From the NCBI GenBank assembly GCA_023014485.1, contig JAJOZX010012245.1:51755-115754 (forward strand): a DNA stretch of 64,000 nt, read 5' to 3'. The number at the start of each line of letters is the position of its first letter. Within the stretch, counting starts at the first letter, position 1. This document shows positions 31,141 through 42,091 of this stretch, piece after piece. The translations under genes were made by a program, and so were the position numbers. The notes beneath the pieces are model-generated. The model ran no database searches. It saw only the letters and a list, made by a program, of their open reading frames with translations, and was not told the origin of the DNA. The stretch comes from Bathynomus jamesi (Eukaryota > Arthropoda > Malacostraca > Isopoda > Cirolanidae).

Positions 31141-34036
31141 CTGTGTAAATGTCATTATGAAATTAATCATCATGTAATGCTTTCACTTCTTGATCGATTA
31201 GACTTGTGACAAAATGTTAATCTCAAATTTGTGTCATGAATAAGGCGCCTTGTCTGCCTTGAGTGTGAGAAAACGAATTTTGTGATATTTCTGAAAACTT
31301 TGTATGTACCAATGTGCCATTTCTTGTTCCAAGAGTATCATAATTGTATAAGTTAGAAAGAGGATTAAAAACACTTTAATTTGGTGCCTATTTTGTTGCT
31401 CTATCTTGTTTAGATAAAAAGTTATAGTGCAAAACATGATTCAAGGGACCCCGGAACTGGTGCTTTTGGCCGATTTCAAGGCAGAAAACTTAAAGCTCCA
31501 TGCGGCAATGCTTTCCAACAACCTAGGTCAAAATGGTTGTGATTTTCGGCCTTTTCAGGTCAAAAAGCATGGGAAAAAGTACAGAAACCTATGAAAATAA
31601 GAAAAAGTTGATTTTTGAACAGGGCTACAGTATCTTGTATCTTAAAGATACAAAAAGTATCTTAAGATACAAGATACGTATCTGAGATACGGATCTTAGA
31701 TACTTTATTTTTGGAGGATCTTGAGAAGTATCTAAGATACATTTTGTCATGTAGCTTGTATCCCGGGATACACTTTCAAAGATACTTTCATAAGATACTT
31801 TTTAAATAGAGACGCTAATAACTATTCATGAAATATGATCATATCTGACGCACGTTGAAGCAGGCCGGCGATTGCTGTTACATGTTTGTACATGAATACT
31901 ACCGTTGCGCTGCGCGCACAGTCTCGGCACAGATGTACTCAGGTTTCATCTTGTATCCCGCGGTTTTAACATGTTTTAACATGATTAAAAATCAGGAATT
32001 ATACATATATTTGCTTATTCCTGCAAATATATTTATTATGAGGAAAACTTTATTTTTTCTTCGTGAGTAGGTAACTGAGCAAGCATACCTGTATTAACAA
32101 TTTATTTGAAATACAGAAATTGAAAAAGTGTGGTTTATTTTATTTTTCCATACCTAAAAATTTCAGGATTATTTATACATATTTACTTTGTGCTTTCCTT
32201 TTAGTTATAGCACTATATGAATACTGAGATATGAAGTACCATTGATTTGGCATTTATTTATATCCAGAAAATATAATAATAAACAATTGAATGAGACAAC
32301 TCGTGCGCTCATGGCTCACCAGGTGAAACTAAACTCAAATAATTATTCTTTCAAAAGTATCTTGTATCTTAAAAATGTATCTTGTATCTGTAACTTGTAT
32401 CTGTATCTTGAAGATACAGTTTTTTCGAGTATCTTGTATCTGTATCTCAGATACATTTTTGTTGGGTATCTTGTATCTGTATCTCAGATACAATTTCCAA
32501 GTATCTTGCCCATCTCTGACCATAAAATTGGCATGATGATGGCTTTGGACAACCAGCCATTTACTTTAGCTGAAGATGATGGTTTTATTGATCTAATGGC
32601 CTACCTCCAACCCAGATATCTCTTACTGAGCAGAAGGTACTTCTCTGATACTATAATTCCTCGTCTTTATAATGAGTTCAAGTCTAAAATTGCTCAGAAG
32701 CTGGAAGAAGTAAAGCATGTCAGCTTTTCTTCAGGTATATGGACATGCACAACCTCTCAAAGTTTTATATCATCAGGTCACTGGAGAGGTACCTAAAGAT
32801 TTTGAAAGATATGATGCTGTGCTACATGCCTCTCATTTGTCAGGGTCGCATACTGACAAGAATATATCTGAAAAGTTTCGCTCTATGTGGGATAGTTGGG
32901 ATCTTGATGCAAATAAGAGGAATTTATTGGTGAGGGATGGAGCTAGTAATATGGCTCTTGGTAGTGACCTGGCTGAAATACCTTCAATACACTGCAGCAT
33001 TCATTTATTCCAACTGGTTATTAGTGACTCAATTACGGTTCAGAGGAGTATAATTGATATCCTTGCAAAAAGTCGCTGCCTTGCAACTCGCTTTAATCAT
33101 TCTACTTTGGCCTGTAACAATTTCACACATTCAAGTGCAGCAAAATCTTGAGCCTCTCCTATTGGTTCAAGATGTCCCAACACGTTGGAACAGTGCATAT
33201 TTGATGCTAGAAAGATTATATAAATTAAAAATTCCAGTGCAACTGTATTTGGCTGATCATAGTGAATTACCTACCATCACATCCTTCGATCTCCTTAAAA
33301 TATTAAAACCATTTCCCAACTAACTCAGGAAATGAGTTTGGAAAAATCAACTTTGTCTTCGGTAATCCCAAGCATTTGTATTTTACAAAGATTTCTTTCA
33401 AAAATTGGCCATGATGACCAAAGTGTTCAAACGACAGAGAGAGAACTCCTGACTTCTCTTCGAGCACGTTTCTTGTCGGAGAGTAATGATGAGAAGTCTT
33501 TGAACAATGAAAAACAGGGCTTATGTGACTGCGACTGCAATAGATCCGTGGTATAAGTTATCTTTCTTTCAACAAGATCAAAAAGAGCAGGCTAAATCCT
33601 GGCTGATTGAAGAAGTCATAGGTATTGAAAATGACGAAGGTGGTAATGATTCTAATGAAAATGAAGTGAAGGTAATGAAAGTGGAAGCGAAAGAAGCTCA
33701 AATTCCAGTTCTCCTATGCGAAAGAGGAAAGACGAAGAGGATATTCTTGAAGCGTGTTTTATGGAGATCACAAAAGGAGAGCAATCTGGGGAAGTAAGTT
33801 ACAAGAGAAGAAAGGTTCAAATTTGGAAGTAGGAGGACCGATTTCCTCTCCTTAAAACTATTGTTCCAAAGCTTCTCTGCACACCTGCATCCTCTGTATT
33901 TTCAGAGACAATGTTTTCTGAATATGGAAACATCTATGAAGTAAGGCGATCCCGAATATTGCCTAAAAGAGGAGAAATGCTGTTGTTTCTGCACCACAAT
34001 GGAAAAAAGTTGTAAATCACTGTTGTTGATTTTTTT

Positions 34037-35170
34037 TTATTCTGAAGACCTCTAGGCTGAATGGTGGCATCTGACCTACACAATACTGCATTCATTGATT
34101 TCATTCCAGGCATTTTATATTGTATTCAATGTATTGTTTTACATTTGTCAAGCTTGTAATGTTTTGTACTGTTTTGAAAATAAAGGAAAAAAGGAGAAAA
34201 AAGAATGGAAAGCAAGTGCAGGGGTCTAGCAATATTTTACTCTTTTTAAAAAATTTAATGCCGAGACATTTTTATAAAAAGCTCTGATTATATTAATAGA
34301 ACTGTAATCGTTAAGGATGGACAGATGTTTTATTTATTCTTGTCATCAGTATTGTGTTGATTTAATATAAAAAGTGTTGCTGGACTGGTTTAGGGGTGGG
34401 CCCTGGAGGGCTTTCCATTTTTTTTGTATATAAAATATTATTTGTAATGTGTTATTATATTATGGCAGATTTTCATACAAGTGTTAATTTCCTAATGTCT
34501 TGGCCTATATCCGGCATATCCAGCTGGATATGACCCATATCCTACCGGATACCGGATATTTCGCAATATCCAATCGAATATCCGGCTGGATATCATATCT
34601 GGTGCACCCCTATTTCATATCCGTGAGGTCTTCTGGAATGTAACCTTGTGGATATGGTGGGATCTACTGTATATTCAATTGTCTGGTCCTCCTCAGCTTA
34701 GAATTCCTGGCTATATCATGGTTTCTTAACAAGTCGTATGGTTAGTTTGACCTCCATTCCGTCGGAAATGAGCTCCAACAAATTTATAGTACTTTGAAGT
34801 TTGGCTTATTTTCAAGGGAAATGGAGGTCAAAATCTAAGCAAAACACATCAAATATTACTAGAAAAATGTATTTTGGTATTAACCTAACCTAACCTTACC
34901 TAACCCTAAAACTAACGTAAGTGGAAATAGTAACCTAAAACGCCTAAAACTAACGAAAATATCATTACTTAACCTAACCAATCATCAAGGGCATTCAGTT
35001 GGCCTAACCTGTTAACATCCAACTAATTAAGTCGCAGAGTAGCAAAAAAATAGCCCAAGCCTAGCTCATATATCATATTTTAATGACGTCACCAGGCAAA
35101 TATTGGGAGGGTGGGAAAAAAATGTCGCAAAAATGTCATAATATTCAAATCTACACAATTTGGTAAGGAC
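34037..35170. other. gene-free interval with hAT end and TTAGG hairpin
   Basis: At 34500-34612 a GGATAT/ATATCC-rich zone ends GGTGCACCCCTA, typical of a hAT terminus, but no partner end was found. At 34747-34835 TTGACCTCCATTCC pairs with GGAAATGGAGGTCAA. TTAGG-type runs follow (34885-34905), then another copy of the AACGAAAATATCATTACTTAACC module (34945-34992). TGACGTCA occurs at 35083. No coding is seen. Confidence 0.55.
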
Positions 35171-36483
35171 AGTAGTATAGCCGCAAAAGGGGAGAGTGCA
35201 AGAATGTTGCAGGTTATTATGTAATGTTGCAAAGGGGGGTGGGGGTTGTTGCAAAGGGGGGTGGGGGGTGCAAAAAAAAAGAAAAAAAGGAAAAAAAAAA
35301 AAGAAAAAAGAAAAAAATTCCCCCATAGGGGGGATGCTGCAGGTGCAACAAGGGGGGTCATGAAACTTGGAGGCGGCGTTATCCCCCAAGAGAAAGGAGA
35401 GAGAGGAGGAGAGGTGTTCACCTGGCAGGAGCCAAGTGCACACTAAGACTTCAGCCGAGTTGGCGTTGTATTATAGGCTCCTAATCAGCCAGAATCAGCC
35501 AGTTGGCTGAGCCAAGGTGAGAGAGACGCCTGAAGGAGAGAGAGAGACAGCTGAAGGAGAGAGAGACCTGAAGAAGAGAGAGACGCCTGTAGGAGGGAGA
35601 GACGCCTGAAGGAGAGAGGAGAGGTACACATGCAGGAGGTACGCACACATGCGCAGGAGGTACACACACATACGCACACATGCAGGAGGTACACATGCAG
35701 TAGTTACACATGCAGGAGAGAGAGAGAGAGAGCTGAAGGAGGGAGAGAGACGCCTGTAGGAGAGAGAGAGAGAGAGAGCTGAAGGAGGGAGAGACGCCTG
35801 TAGGAGAGAGAGAGAAAGAGCTGAAGGAGGGAGAGAGACGCCTGAAGGAGAGAGGAGAGGTACACATGCAGGAGGTACACACACATACGCAGGAGGTACA
35901 CATGCAGTAGTTACACATGCAGGAGAGAGAGAGAGCTGAAGGAGGGAGAGAGACACCTGTAGGAGAGAGAGAGAGAGCTGAAGGAGGGAGAGAGACGCCT
36001 GTAGGAGAGAGAGAGAGCTGAAGGAGGGAGAGAGACGCCTGTAGGAGAGAGAGAGAGCTGAAGGAGGGAGAGAGACGCCTGTAGGAGAGAGAGAGAGCTG
36101 AAGGAGGGAGAGAGACGCCTGTAGGAGAGAGAGAGTAGTTGCCTTTAAGGCATATTATTTTCGTTTTCCTAACCTAAGAGGCCACTAAGGGGTTTACCAA
36201 AGGGCCAGAAAGAGAAGGACCAGAGGTCCTTGCTCGGCTAGAGCCGAGCTGGGAATGAGTCTTCACCAGCTTCTCGATCTTTTATAAGCCTCTATTCTGG
36301 CTGAGTTGCCAGATAGCGCAATGTGTTCCAGATAGCGCCATGTGTCCCATTAATCATCCATTGTGCAACACAATATGACGATAGTTATTCCAATTAAATT
36401 CTGTTTAAATACACCTTTATTAATTGCATACCTTTCCAGTTTTTTTTTTGCAATGATCGGATTGCTAGATATATATTATTATG

Positions 36484-36520
<37 letters not shown>

Positions 36521-36550
36521 TATATATATCTACATTCTTTTCTTATGTTA

Positions 36551-36597
<47 letters not shown>

Positions 36598-36770
36598 TTT
36601 ATTTTATAACATTTAATTTTAGTTTAGAAGCAAATTTAACATTAACTTCATTGAACTTAAAGAAACAAATAACATAGTTTACCTTCGAAAACCTAATAAT
36701 AGAAAACTTCATTTTACGGTAAACTATGTTCTTTCGTTTACTATAATTATACAGTCTTTTAAACAGCTTA

Positions 36771-36818
<48 letters not shown>

Positions 36819-36906
36819 TGTAGATGAAGCCAATTAAATTCTACTTATTAATAAATAACTTTTTACACACAAACTACATCTTAACTGCAAACACCTTGCA
36901 CATCAA

Positions 36907-36942
<36 letters not shown>

Positions 36943-36990
36943 TCTACAATGAAACGGGGTCGGGTCGAAGAACGGGTGAGAGATCTTCCC

Positions 36991-37031
<41 letters not shown>

Positions 37032-37310
37032 CGAGTAACAACTCATGCACACACACACACACACACACACACCACAACACACACACAACACGATGAAAGG
37101 CAGAAGCTAAATCAGTTCGAATCGTGTCCCTAGAGACCTTTTTCGTTCGAATCGTGTCCCTAGAGACCTTTTTCGGGTCGAGGGAATATCCTTCTACAAG
37201 CTATTCGAGCAGAAATCACCACTGACTTCAGATATTAATATTGTCATTGTTATTACTTCTACAATGAAAATATTTACGCGTAATTTGTATGGTGTCATAT
37301 AGAAATATAA

Positions 37311-37360
<50 letters not shown>

Positions 37361-37984
37361 TAGATGAATCCAATTAAATTCTACTTATGGCAGAGTTTGT
37401 TTCTAGTGAGAAAGGATAGCCTATGTTCTTAGTGAATGGGTTTTATATGTAAGAGATCAGCAAAGCCCAGCTGTTCATCATTCCACATAATAAAATAAAG
37501 TGGTTGGCAGATAAACGGGTATCCTACGTGTCCTAGTGGTTAAGACGCTGGGGCTGTTGATGGTTCCACGTTAAACTGTAGGTCTAAGGTGGTCATTACA
37601 CATAATAAAAGAAAGTGGTTGGCAGATAAATGGGTACCCTACGTGTCCTAGTGGTTAAGACGCTGGGCTGTTGATGGTTCGGAGTTAAATGTAGGTCTAA
37701 GGTGGTCATTACACATAATAAAAGAAAGTGGTTGGCAGATAAATGGGTACCCTACGTGTCCTAGTGGTTAAGACGCTGGGGCTGTTGATGGTTCCACGTT
37801 AAACTGTAGGTCTAAGGTGGTCATTCCACATAATAAAAGAAAGTGGTTGGCAGATAAATGGGTATCCTACGTGTCCTAGTGGTTAAGACGCTGGGCTGTT
37901 GATGGTTCCACGTTAAACTGCAGGTCTAAGGTGGTCATTCCACATAATAAAAGAAAGTGGTTGGCAGATAAATGGGTACCCTAT
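35171..37984 (+). repeat. left inverted arm
   Basis: Order from the tip: G-rich and A-rich tract (35230-35340), GA-rich minisatellite (35510-36135), unique block 36140-36450, (AT)n tracts, block 36600-36770, (ATT)n, (CA)n, a doubled TTCGAATCGTGTCCCTAGAG block (37117-37170), (AT)n, and the tandem tRNA-like array. Each part has its complement in 42786-44212 plus 51855-53152. No gene is seen in the arm; its ORFs are repeat artefacts. Confidence 0.85.
35510..36135. repeat. GA-rich minisatellite, left arm
   Basis: Repeated modules GAGCTGAAGGAGGGAGAGAG and ACGCCTGTAGGAGAGAG alternate with GTACACATGCAGGAG blocks; the mirror copy is at 52278-52835. Apparent ORFs through it are low-complexity. Confidence 0.9.
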
Positions 37985-38020
37985 GTGTCCTAGTGGTTAA
38001 GACGCTGGGCTGTTGATGGT
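37522..38020. repeat. tandem array of a tRNA-like 114-bp unit, left
   Basis: Five copies start CCTACGTGTCCTAGTGGTTA at intervals of 113-115 bp. Each contains TAGTGGTTAAGACGC, close to a Pol III A box, and about 25 bases later GGTTCCACGTTAAAC, a weak B-box (GGTTCNANNCC). This looks like a tRNA-derived SINE head captured into a tandem array. No complete tRNA cloverleaf could be drawn. Confidence 0.7.
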
Positions 38021-38106
38021 ATTCAAATAACGGGGTATGCTTCTATGAGTTTACAATTACATCATTATTGCTCTGCATTACCCAGTATATGCGGCTTAAT
38101 AATATT

Positions 38107-38196
38107 TCACCGCTTAAAGTATAAGGTAACCTGTACTCGATATGAAAGGCATTCATATCGTTCGTTCAGTACTATTTTTGTTCCCACTTTACAAAA
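38107..38196 (-). pseudogene. fragment of the duplicated core gene (copy B, 3' part)
   Basis: Minus strand reads KVGTKIVLNERYECLSYRVQ, the same DNA as 40655-40735 but with a 4-bp AACG duplication that changes the frame. It lies at the inner edge of the left arm and is separated from the rest of copy B by the piggyBac/mariner debris. Confidence 0.6.
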
Positions 38197-38692
38197 ATGA
38201 AACACCAAATAATTGTCCCCCGAGCCCCATCTATATATATATAATAAACGAATAAACAACTCGCGCACACACACCTGTGTATATATATATATATCATGAA
38301 AATCAGGAAAATAACAAACGTGTATTAATTTAAATGAAACTAACATACGAGCCTCATTCCCCAACCCGGCTATATATATATATATATATAATATATATAT
38401 ATATATATAATATATATAATAATAATAACGAATAAACAACTCGCGCACAAACACACACACACACACACACATACACACTTCCCGGAATTTATTAACCGGA
38501 TTGAATAAAAGTAAAGGCAACTTTCAATATATTTTAGTAATATAACAGAATTAACAAAGTTACCCAATAAATATTTCGTTAGACAGAAAATGAATTTTTA
38601 TAAGGGAAGCCCAACTAGCTATGAATATATCACCAAATCAAAAATAATAACAAACGCTTTATTTACGTTTGTTAAAAAAAAAAATATTCGTT

Positions 38693-39424
38693 TTATTCTT
38701 TCCTTATTGATAACTTATTTAAACTAACACATTTATTATCATTCCACTTGACAACCAGAACTTCTCCCCGTGTGACAAATGAATAATTATAGTAACCTCT
38801 GTCTTGTTTTTTCTGGTCTACATTCTTCAAGGGACAATCTTGCAACCTATTTTCTCTGACAGTACCTGTGGCTCTTATTCCATGCATTTGTAAATGCACA
38901 AGTAAGTCTCTGGAGGTGAACAAATTATCGAAATATACACATGATGAATATTGCATTACTAGTCCTTCAGTCATGCTGAGAACTACCTTTGTTCCTAGAT
39001 TCAATTCGTCATTTGGCTGCCCTGAAGATTTTCCACAATACAAATCAAATTTGTAACAGTATCCTGAAGCTCTACATACAGCCCAAAGTTTATATCCAAA
39101 TCTTATTGGCTTTCCTCTAATAAATTATTTCAAGGAATGATGACCATAATAGCCAACCATCATTTCATCTACTGATACATTTTTTTTTTTTTTCCATGAC
39201 TCCAAATTGCTGAAACGAATTGTTAATTTTATTGAATAAAACTCTTACTTTGAAGCCCCGATCTCCTTTGCATTTTTCAGCTTCAGAACTATCTGTGAAG
39301 TGTAAAAGGCTCTTTATTTCAAGAAATCGATTCGGGACAATGCTCTTTTTACAATATCATTGCCCAAGTCTTCTTCATTTGACCAATAATGTCCTTCAGA
39401 GGGCAATCGATGGTATCCTGTGAA
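38693..39424 (-). pseudogene. piggyBac transposase fragment
   Basis: Minus-strand reading, in order: GYHRLPSEGHYWSNEEDLGN; after a shift RFLEIKSLLHFTDSSEAEKC; after an A-run, VSVDEMMVGYYGHHS (first Asp). A TAA is followed by IRGKPIRFGYKLWAVCRASG, DLYCGKSSG, VYFDNLFTSRDLLVHL (second Asp), GIRATGTVRENRLQDCPL and VVKWNDNKCV (third Asp). All three catalytic Asp positions of the DDD triad survive. The frame is broken at least three times and the C-terminal Cys-rich region is missing. It inserted into copy B of the duplicated core unit. Confidence 0.9.
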
Positions 39425-39815
39425 TAACAGTATTCCAAAAAATTGCTTTCATTTCATCCATGGACACAGTAATACAGCACTGAATAGAAGCTATTTATAA
39501 AAGAAAATGGGCTTTTGGTACAACTTGCATAATTATGATAGAGTCCTAGTCCAAACGTATTTGTCACACAGTTTACAAATTAGTTGACAAATTTATGAAA
39601 AAAGTGTGTGGAAACCATTCATGTGCAAAAGTCTTAGTTTGATAAAATATGGTAAATGTGGTACACAGTAGCTCTTTAGTTAATTTCAAGAAAAATTTAG
39701 ACACTTTCATGAGTGAAAGAGATAGTTTGTAGATTGTATATCGTGTATATCCTTAGTTTCAGTTTTGTAGGCTCTTTTGGTGGATGTAAATAGTTGTATA
39801 TTAATTAGCTAGTTT

Positions 39816-39914
39816 GAGGGTCTTCCGGAACGCTTCTTGTGGACATTCTGAACAGTTCCATCGGCTTCAAACTTATCTCTAATTCGAGTGATGGTAAGTC
39901 GCGTTGGTGGTTCT
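39816..39914 (-). pseudogene. Tc1/mariner helix-turn-helix fragment
   Basis: Minus strand reads TEPPTRLTITRIRDKF and DGTVQNVHKKRSGRP, the N-terminal helix-turn-helix block common in arthropod Tc3/mariner-like transposases. It is a short orphan piece next to the piggyBac fragment. Confidence 0.7.
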
Positions 39915-39917
39915 GTT

Positions 39918-40519
39918 TGTCTCGTCATGATATACATTAATATAGTGATAAAAATACTTAAGATTGTCCATGATCACGAGATTCACATTTTCAGTCGTAG
40001 GGTATGAGTAATCGACATGGTGTAGCATGACGTAATGCCGCTTGTCACACCACCCATCCGCAAGACTCATTATCCATACCTGCTGCTTCTCTTCTGCACG
40101 CGTTGTTTCTTTTACCTTACGGTATATGTGAGACTTTATAAAGTTTAGCTCTGCAGCATACTTCAGCACATCGTCAGTGCAACGAAAGCCTTCAATGGTC
40201 TCACCAGAACATCCGTAGAGTATTTGTACATCTTGGAACTTCACACAATCCAATGTGGTTTTAAAAGAGGCATAGGAGGGGGAATAGGAAGTTTTTCGGT
40301 ATCCACCACATCCTGGCACTTTGCTGAATACCATTTCATAAACGTTGTACAAGCAATATTAAAGGTAGCCATTTGAATACACGTCTGATTTTTCTTCTGA
40401 ATACACGTCTGATCTCTCGGTCTTACTGCAGTCGACTGACCACGCAGGGAATCACAGATAGTAGCATGACTCACGGTCTTACAGTGGGCGGAGCTTAGAA
40501 TTTTCGCCTGTGCACACAC
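39918..40519 (-). pseudogene. unrecognised gene, copy B
   Basis: Near-identical to 41133-41721. One frame gives MATFNIACTTFMKWYSAKCQ and VVDTEKLPIPP. After a shift in a C-run (about 40275), YASFKTTLDCVKFQDVQILY, GCSGETIEGFRCTDDVLKY, RAEEKQQVWIMSLADGWCDK and YHYINVYHDE follow, where it is cut at 39921 by foreign sequence. Compared with copy A it has an extra 9-12 bases (HIYR) in the middle. It is not recognised; conserved Cys, Trp and Asp residues suggest a real protein once existed. Confidence 0.6.
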
Positions 40520-40649
40520 AAAGGAGAAAGTGAAACGCTAATTGAAACATGAGTTATTTAATAAACGAGATATTCAGTTAACACAAGAAATAACAGAAAA
40601 CACAAGAAAAAACAAATGCTTAGATTTGGTGATCACAAACAACAGAAAC

Positions 40650-40889
40650 CTAAAGAAACCTGTACTCGATATGAAGGGCTTTCATATCGTTCAGTACTAT
40701 TTTTGTTCCCACTTTACAACCTGATGGTAAGTCATCTTTAAATACGTCTAGAATACAATCAAAAACACGCACAAAGAGTTCATCGTTAGTTACATTATTA
40801 AACACAAGTTTATAAACACGCTTTTCCAATCGAGGGTTTATTTCTACCGACCCAAGCTTTTCAATCGTGAACACGTCTTCACTCAACAT
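40650..40889 (-). CDS. unrecognised ORF, copy A downstream part
   Basis: 79 codons: MLSEDVFTIEKLGSVEINPR, LEKRVYKLVFNNVTNDELFV, ending HIEYRFL. It lies about 100 bp downstream of the 40995-41721 unit on the same strand and could be a separate small gene or a further exon. Its last third is shared with 38107-38196, where a 4-bp difference changes the frame. I do not recognise the family. The pattern of an N-terminal segment before a KVG-type strand is vaguely like leader domains in some virus-like elements; this is only a hint. Confidence 0.45.
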   Translation of the reverse strand: MLSEDVFTIEKLGSVEINPRLEKRVYKLVFNNVTNDELFVRVFDCILDVFKDDLPSGCKVGTKIVLNDMKALHIEYRFL

Positions 40890-40994
40890 AGCGGCAATTG
40901 AAATAATCTAAATCGTTACGACAACTGCGCATTATATAAAGAAATAGTTCTTCAGGATAATTTTCACGAACTAGGCATATTTTATAATGTTTTA

Positions 40995-41721
40995 CTAAAC
41001 ATCTTCACACACCGGCGCACTATTTGAGAGGAACATAGGCTCATATTTTTCCTTTCTGCCCGTCAAACGATACTCATTTCTAAAGTCTGTTAAAAACTCA
41101 CGCAGGACACTAGCCACAACCTCACTACGAACCTCGTCATGATATACATTAATATAGTGATAAAAATACTTAAGATTGTCCATGATCACGAGATTCACAT
41201 TTTCAGTCGTAGGGTATGAGTAATCGACATGGTGTAGCATGACGTAATGCCGCTTGTCACACCACCCATCCGCAAGACTCATTATCCATACCTGTTGCTT
41301 CTCTTCTGCACGCGTTGTTTCTTTTACTTTAGACTTTATAAAGTTTAGATCTGCAGCATACTTCAGCACATCGTCAGTGCAACGAAAGCCTTCAATGGTC
41401 TCACCAGAACATCCGTAGAGTATTTGTACATCTTGGAACTTCACACAATCCAATGTGGTTTTAAAAGAGGCATAGGAGGGGGGGAATAGGAAGTTTTTCG
41501 GTATCCACCACATCCTGGCACTTTGCTGAATACCATTTCATAAACGTTGTACAAACAATATTAAAGCTAGCCATTTGAATACACGTCTGATTTTTCTTCT
41601 GAATACACGTCTGATCTCTCGGTCTTACTGCAGTCGACTGATCACGCAGGGAATCACAGATAGCAACATGACTCACGGTCTTACAGTGGGCGGAGCTTAG
41701 AATTTTCGCCTGTGCACACAC
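40995..41721 (-). CDS. unrecognised gene, copy A
   Basis: Two overlapping minus frames meet at a C-run near 41485 (seven Cs here, five in copy B), so one protein of about 230 residues is likely, starting at MASFNIVCTTFMKWYSAKCQ (ATG at about 41574). It continues with FKTTLDCVKFQDVQILYGCS, GETIEGFRCTDDVLKYAADL, QQVWIMSLADGWCDKRHYVM, ENVNLVIMDNLKYFYHYINV, and the part missing in copy B (SEVVASVLREFLTDFRNEYR, ending FLSNSAPVCEDV). No signal peptide or membrane segment is seen. Function unknown; it may be element-borne cargo, virus-derived, or a host gene. Confidence 0.5.
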
Positions 41722-41850
41722 AAAGGAGAAAGTGAAACGCTAATTGAAACATGAGTTATTTAATAAACGTGATATTCAGTTAACACAAGAAATAACAGAA
41801 AACACAAGAAAAAACAAATGCTTAGATTTGGTGATCACAAACAACAGAAA
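41133..41850. repeat. direct duplication (partner 39922-40655)
   Basis: About 720-735 bp are repeated in the same orientation 1.2 kb apart with only scattered differences (CGAGATATT/CGTGATATT, a 9-12 bp indel near 40115/41330, and C-run length). The left limit is TCGTCATGATATACATTAAT and the right limit is CAACAGAAACCTAA. The high identity indicates a recent duplication. Confidence 0.9.
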
Positions 41851-42091
41851 CCTAATACTTTAAAGAAAGCATTCTATTAAATACTTTTAGCCTATGTTCA
41901 CGAATTAATACCGGTTTTAAAATAGATTCGACAAGAAGACCGGCTAGACTGATTTTATAGAAATTCAAGGATTCCAAGTTGAGCACGAGAGAAGTTATGT
42001 AGTCATCTTCCATGCTGCAAAATCTCGTCGTTAGCCTGCCTGCTCAGAGCACCGACAAGAGGTAAAATCGAATCCACATCAACACAAAATT

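Larger units (their letters stand above)
28246..31627 (+). mobile_element. TIR transposon with 9-bp TSD, family unnamed
   Basis: Flanked by an exact 9-bp duplication CAGTATCTT (28237-28245 and 31628-31636). The inverted repeats are about 255 bp (28246-28500 and 31373-31627) with tips TAGGCCTGTTCAAAAATC and TAGCCCTGTTCAAAAATC. Between them lie an (AAT)n tract and one two-exon gene. The 9-bp target and long TIRs resemble Mutator/MULE-type (including Rehavkus) transposition, but I do not recognise the transposase as MULE. The host sequence reads correctly across the site (CAGTATCTTGTATCTT), which supports the boundaries. Confidence 0.85.
28227..32518. mobile_element. TATCTT-rich non-autonomous hAT in ZBED gene
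   Basis: It starts CAGAGATGGGCAGTATCTT and ends AAGTATCTTGCCCATCTCTG, a perfect terminal inversion of CAGAGATGGGC. Subterminal zones at 31628-31800 and 32345-32510 are packed with AAGATACAAGATAC-type direct and inverted repeats. The flanks show GACCACAG on the left (28214-28221, a few bases out from the end) and GACCATAA at the right junction, an imperfect target duplication. The element holds another transposon at 28246-31627. It encodes no transposase of its own. Confidence 0.8.
28097..34016 (+). pseudogene. ZBED-type hAT transposase, interrupted
   Basis: The 5' part (28097-28226) reads DLHIVSNLILKKLPSMNLSK and stops at a nested element. The gene resumes at 32519 with KIGMMMALDNQPFTLAEDDG and LLLSRRYFSDTIIPRLYN (the ZBED1/ZBED4-type hAT core), then NKRNLLVRDGASNMALGS, SIHCSIHLFQLVISDSI, and RWNSAYLMLERLYKL in shifted frames. 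A dimerisation block follows at about 33850-33990 (FSEYGNI, RSRILPKRGEMLLFLHHN). There are several frameshifts. No matching terminal repeats were found for this outer copy. An unrelated-looking TAGGGGTGCACC end lies near 34612. Confidence 0.8.

Noticed and set aside
35481..35956. Several long overlapping ORFs (Ser/Leu/Pro and Cys-Met-Cys-Thr rich)
   Set aside because: They are translations of the GA/TC-rich minisatellite and reappear in the mirrored arm at 52417-52886; no domain.
37522..38020. Array of functional tRNA genes
   Set aside because: Only A- and B-box-like motifs are present; no acceptor stem or full cloverleaf can be drawn.
38107..38567. Minus ORFs with long Ile/Tyr runs
   Set aside because: (TA)n and (CA)n microsatellite translation; only the last 90 bp (38107-38196) match the duplicated core unit.
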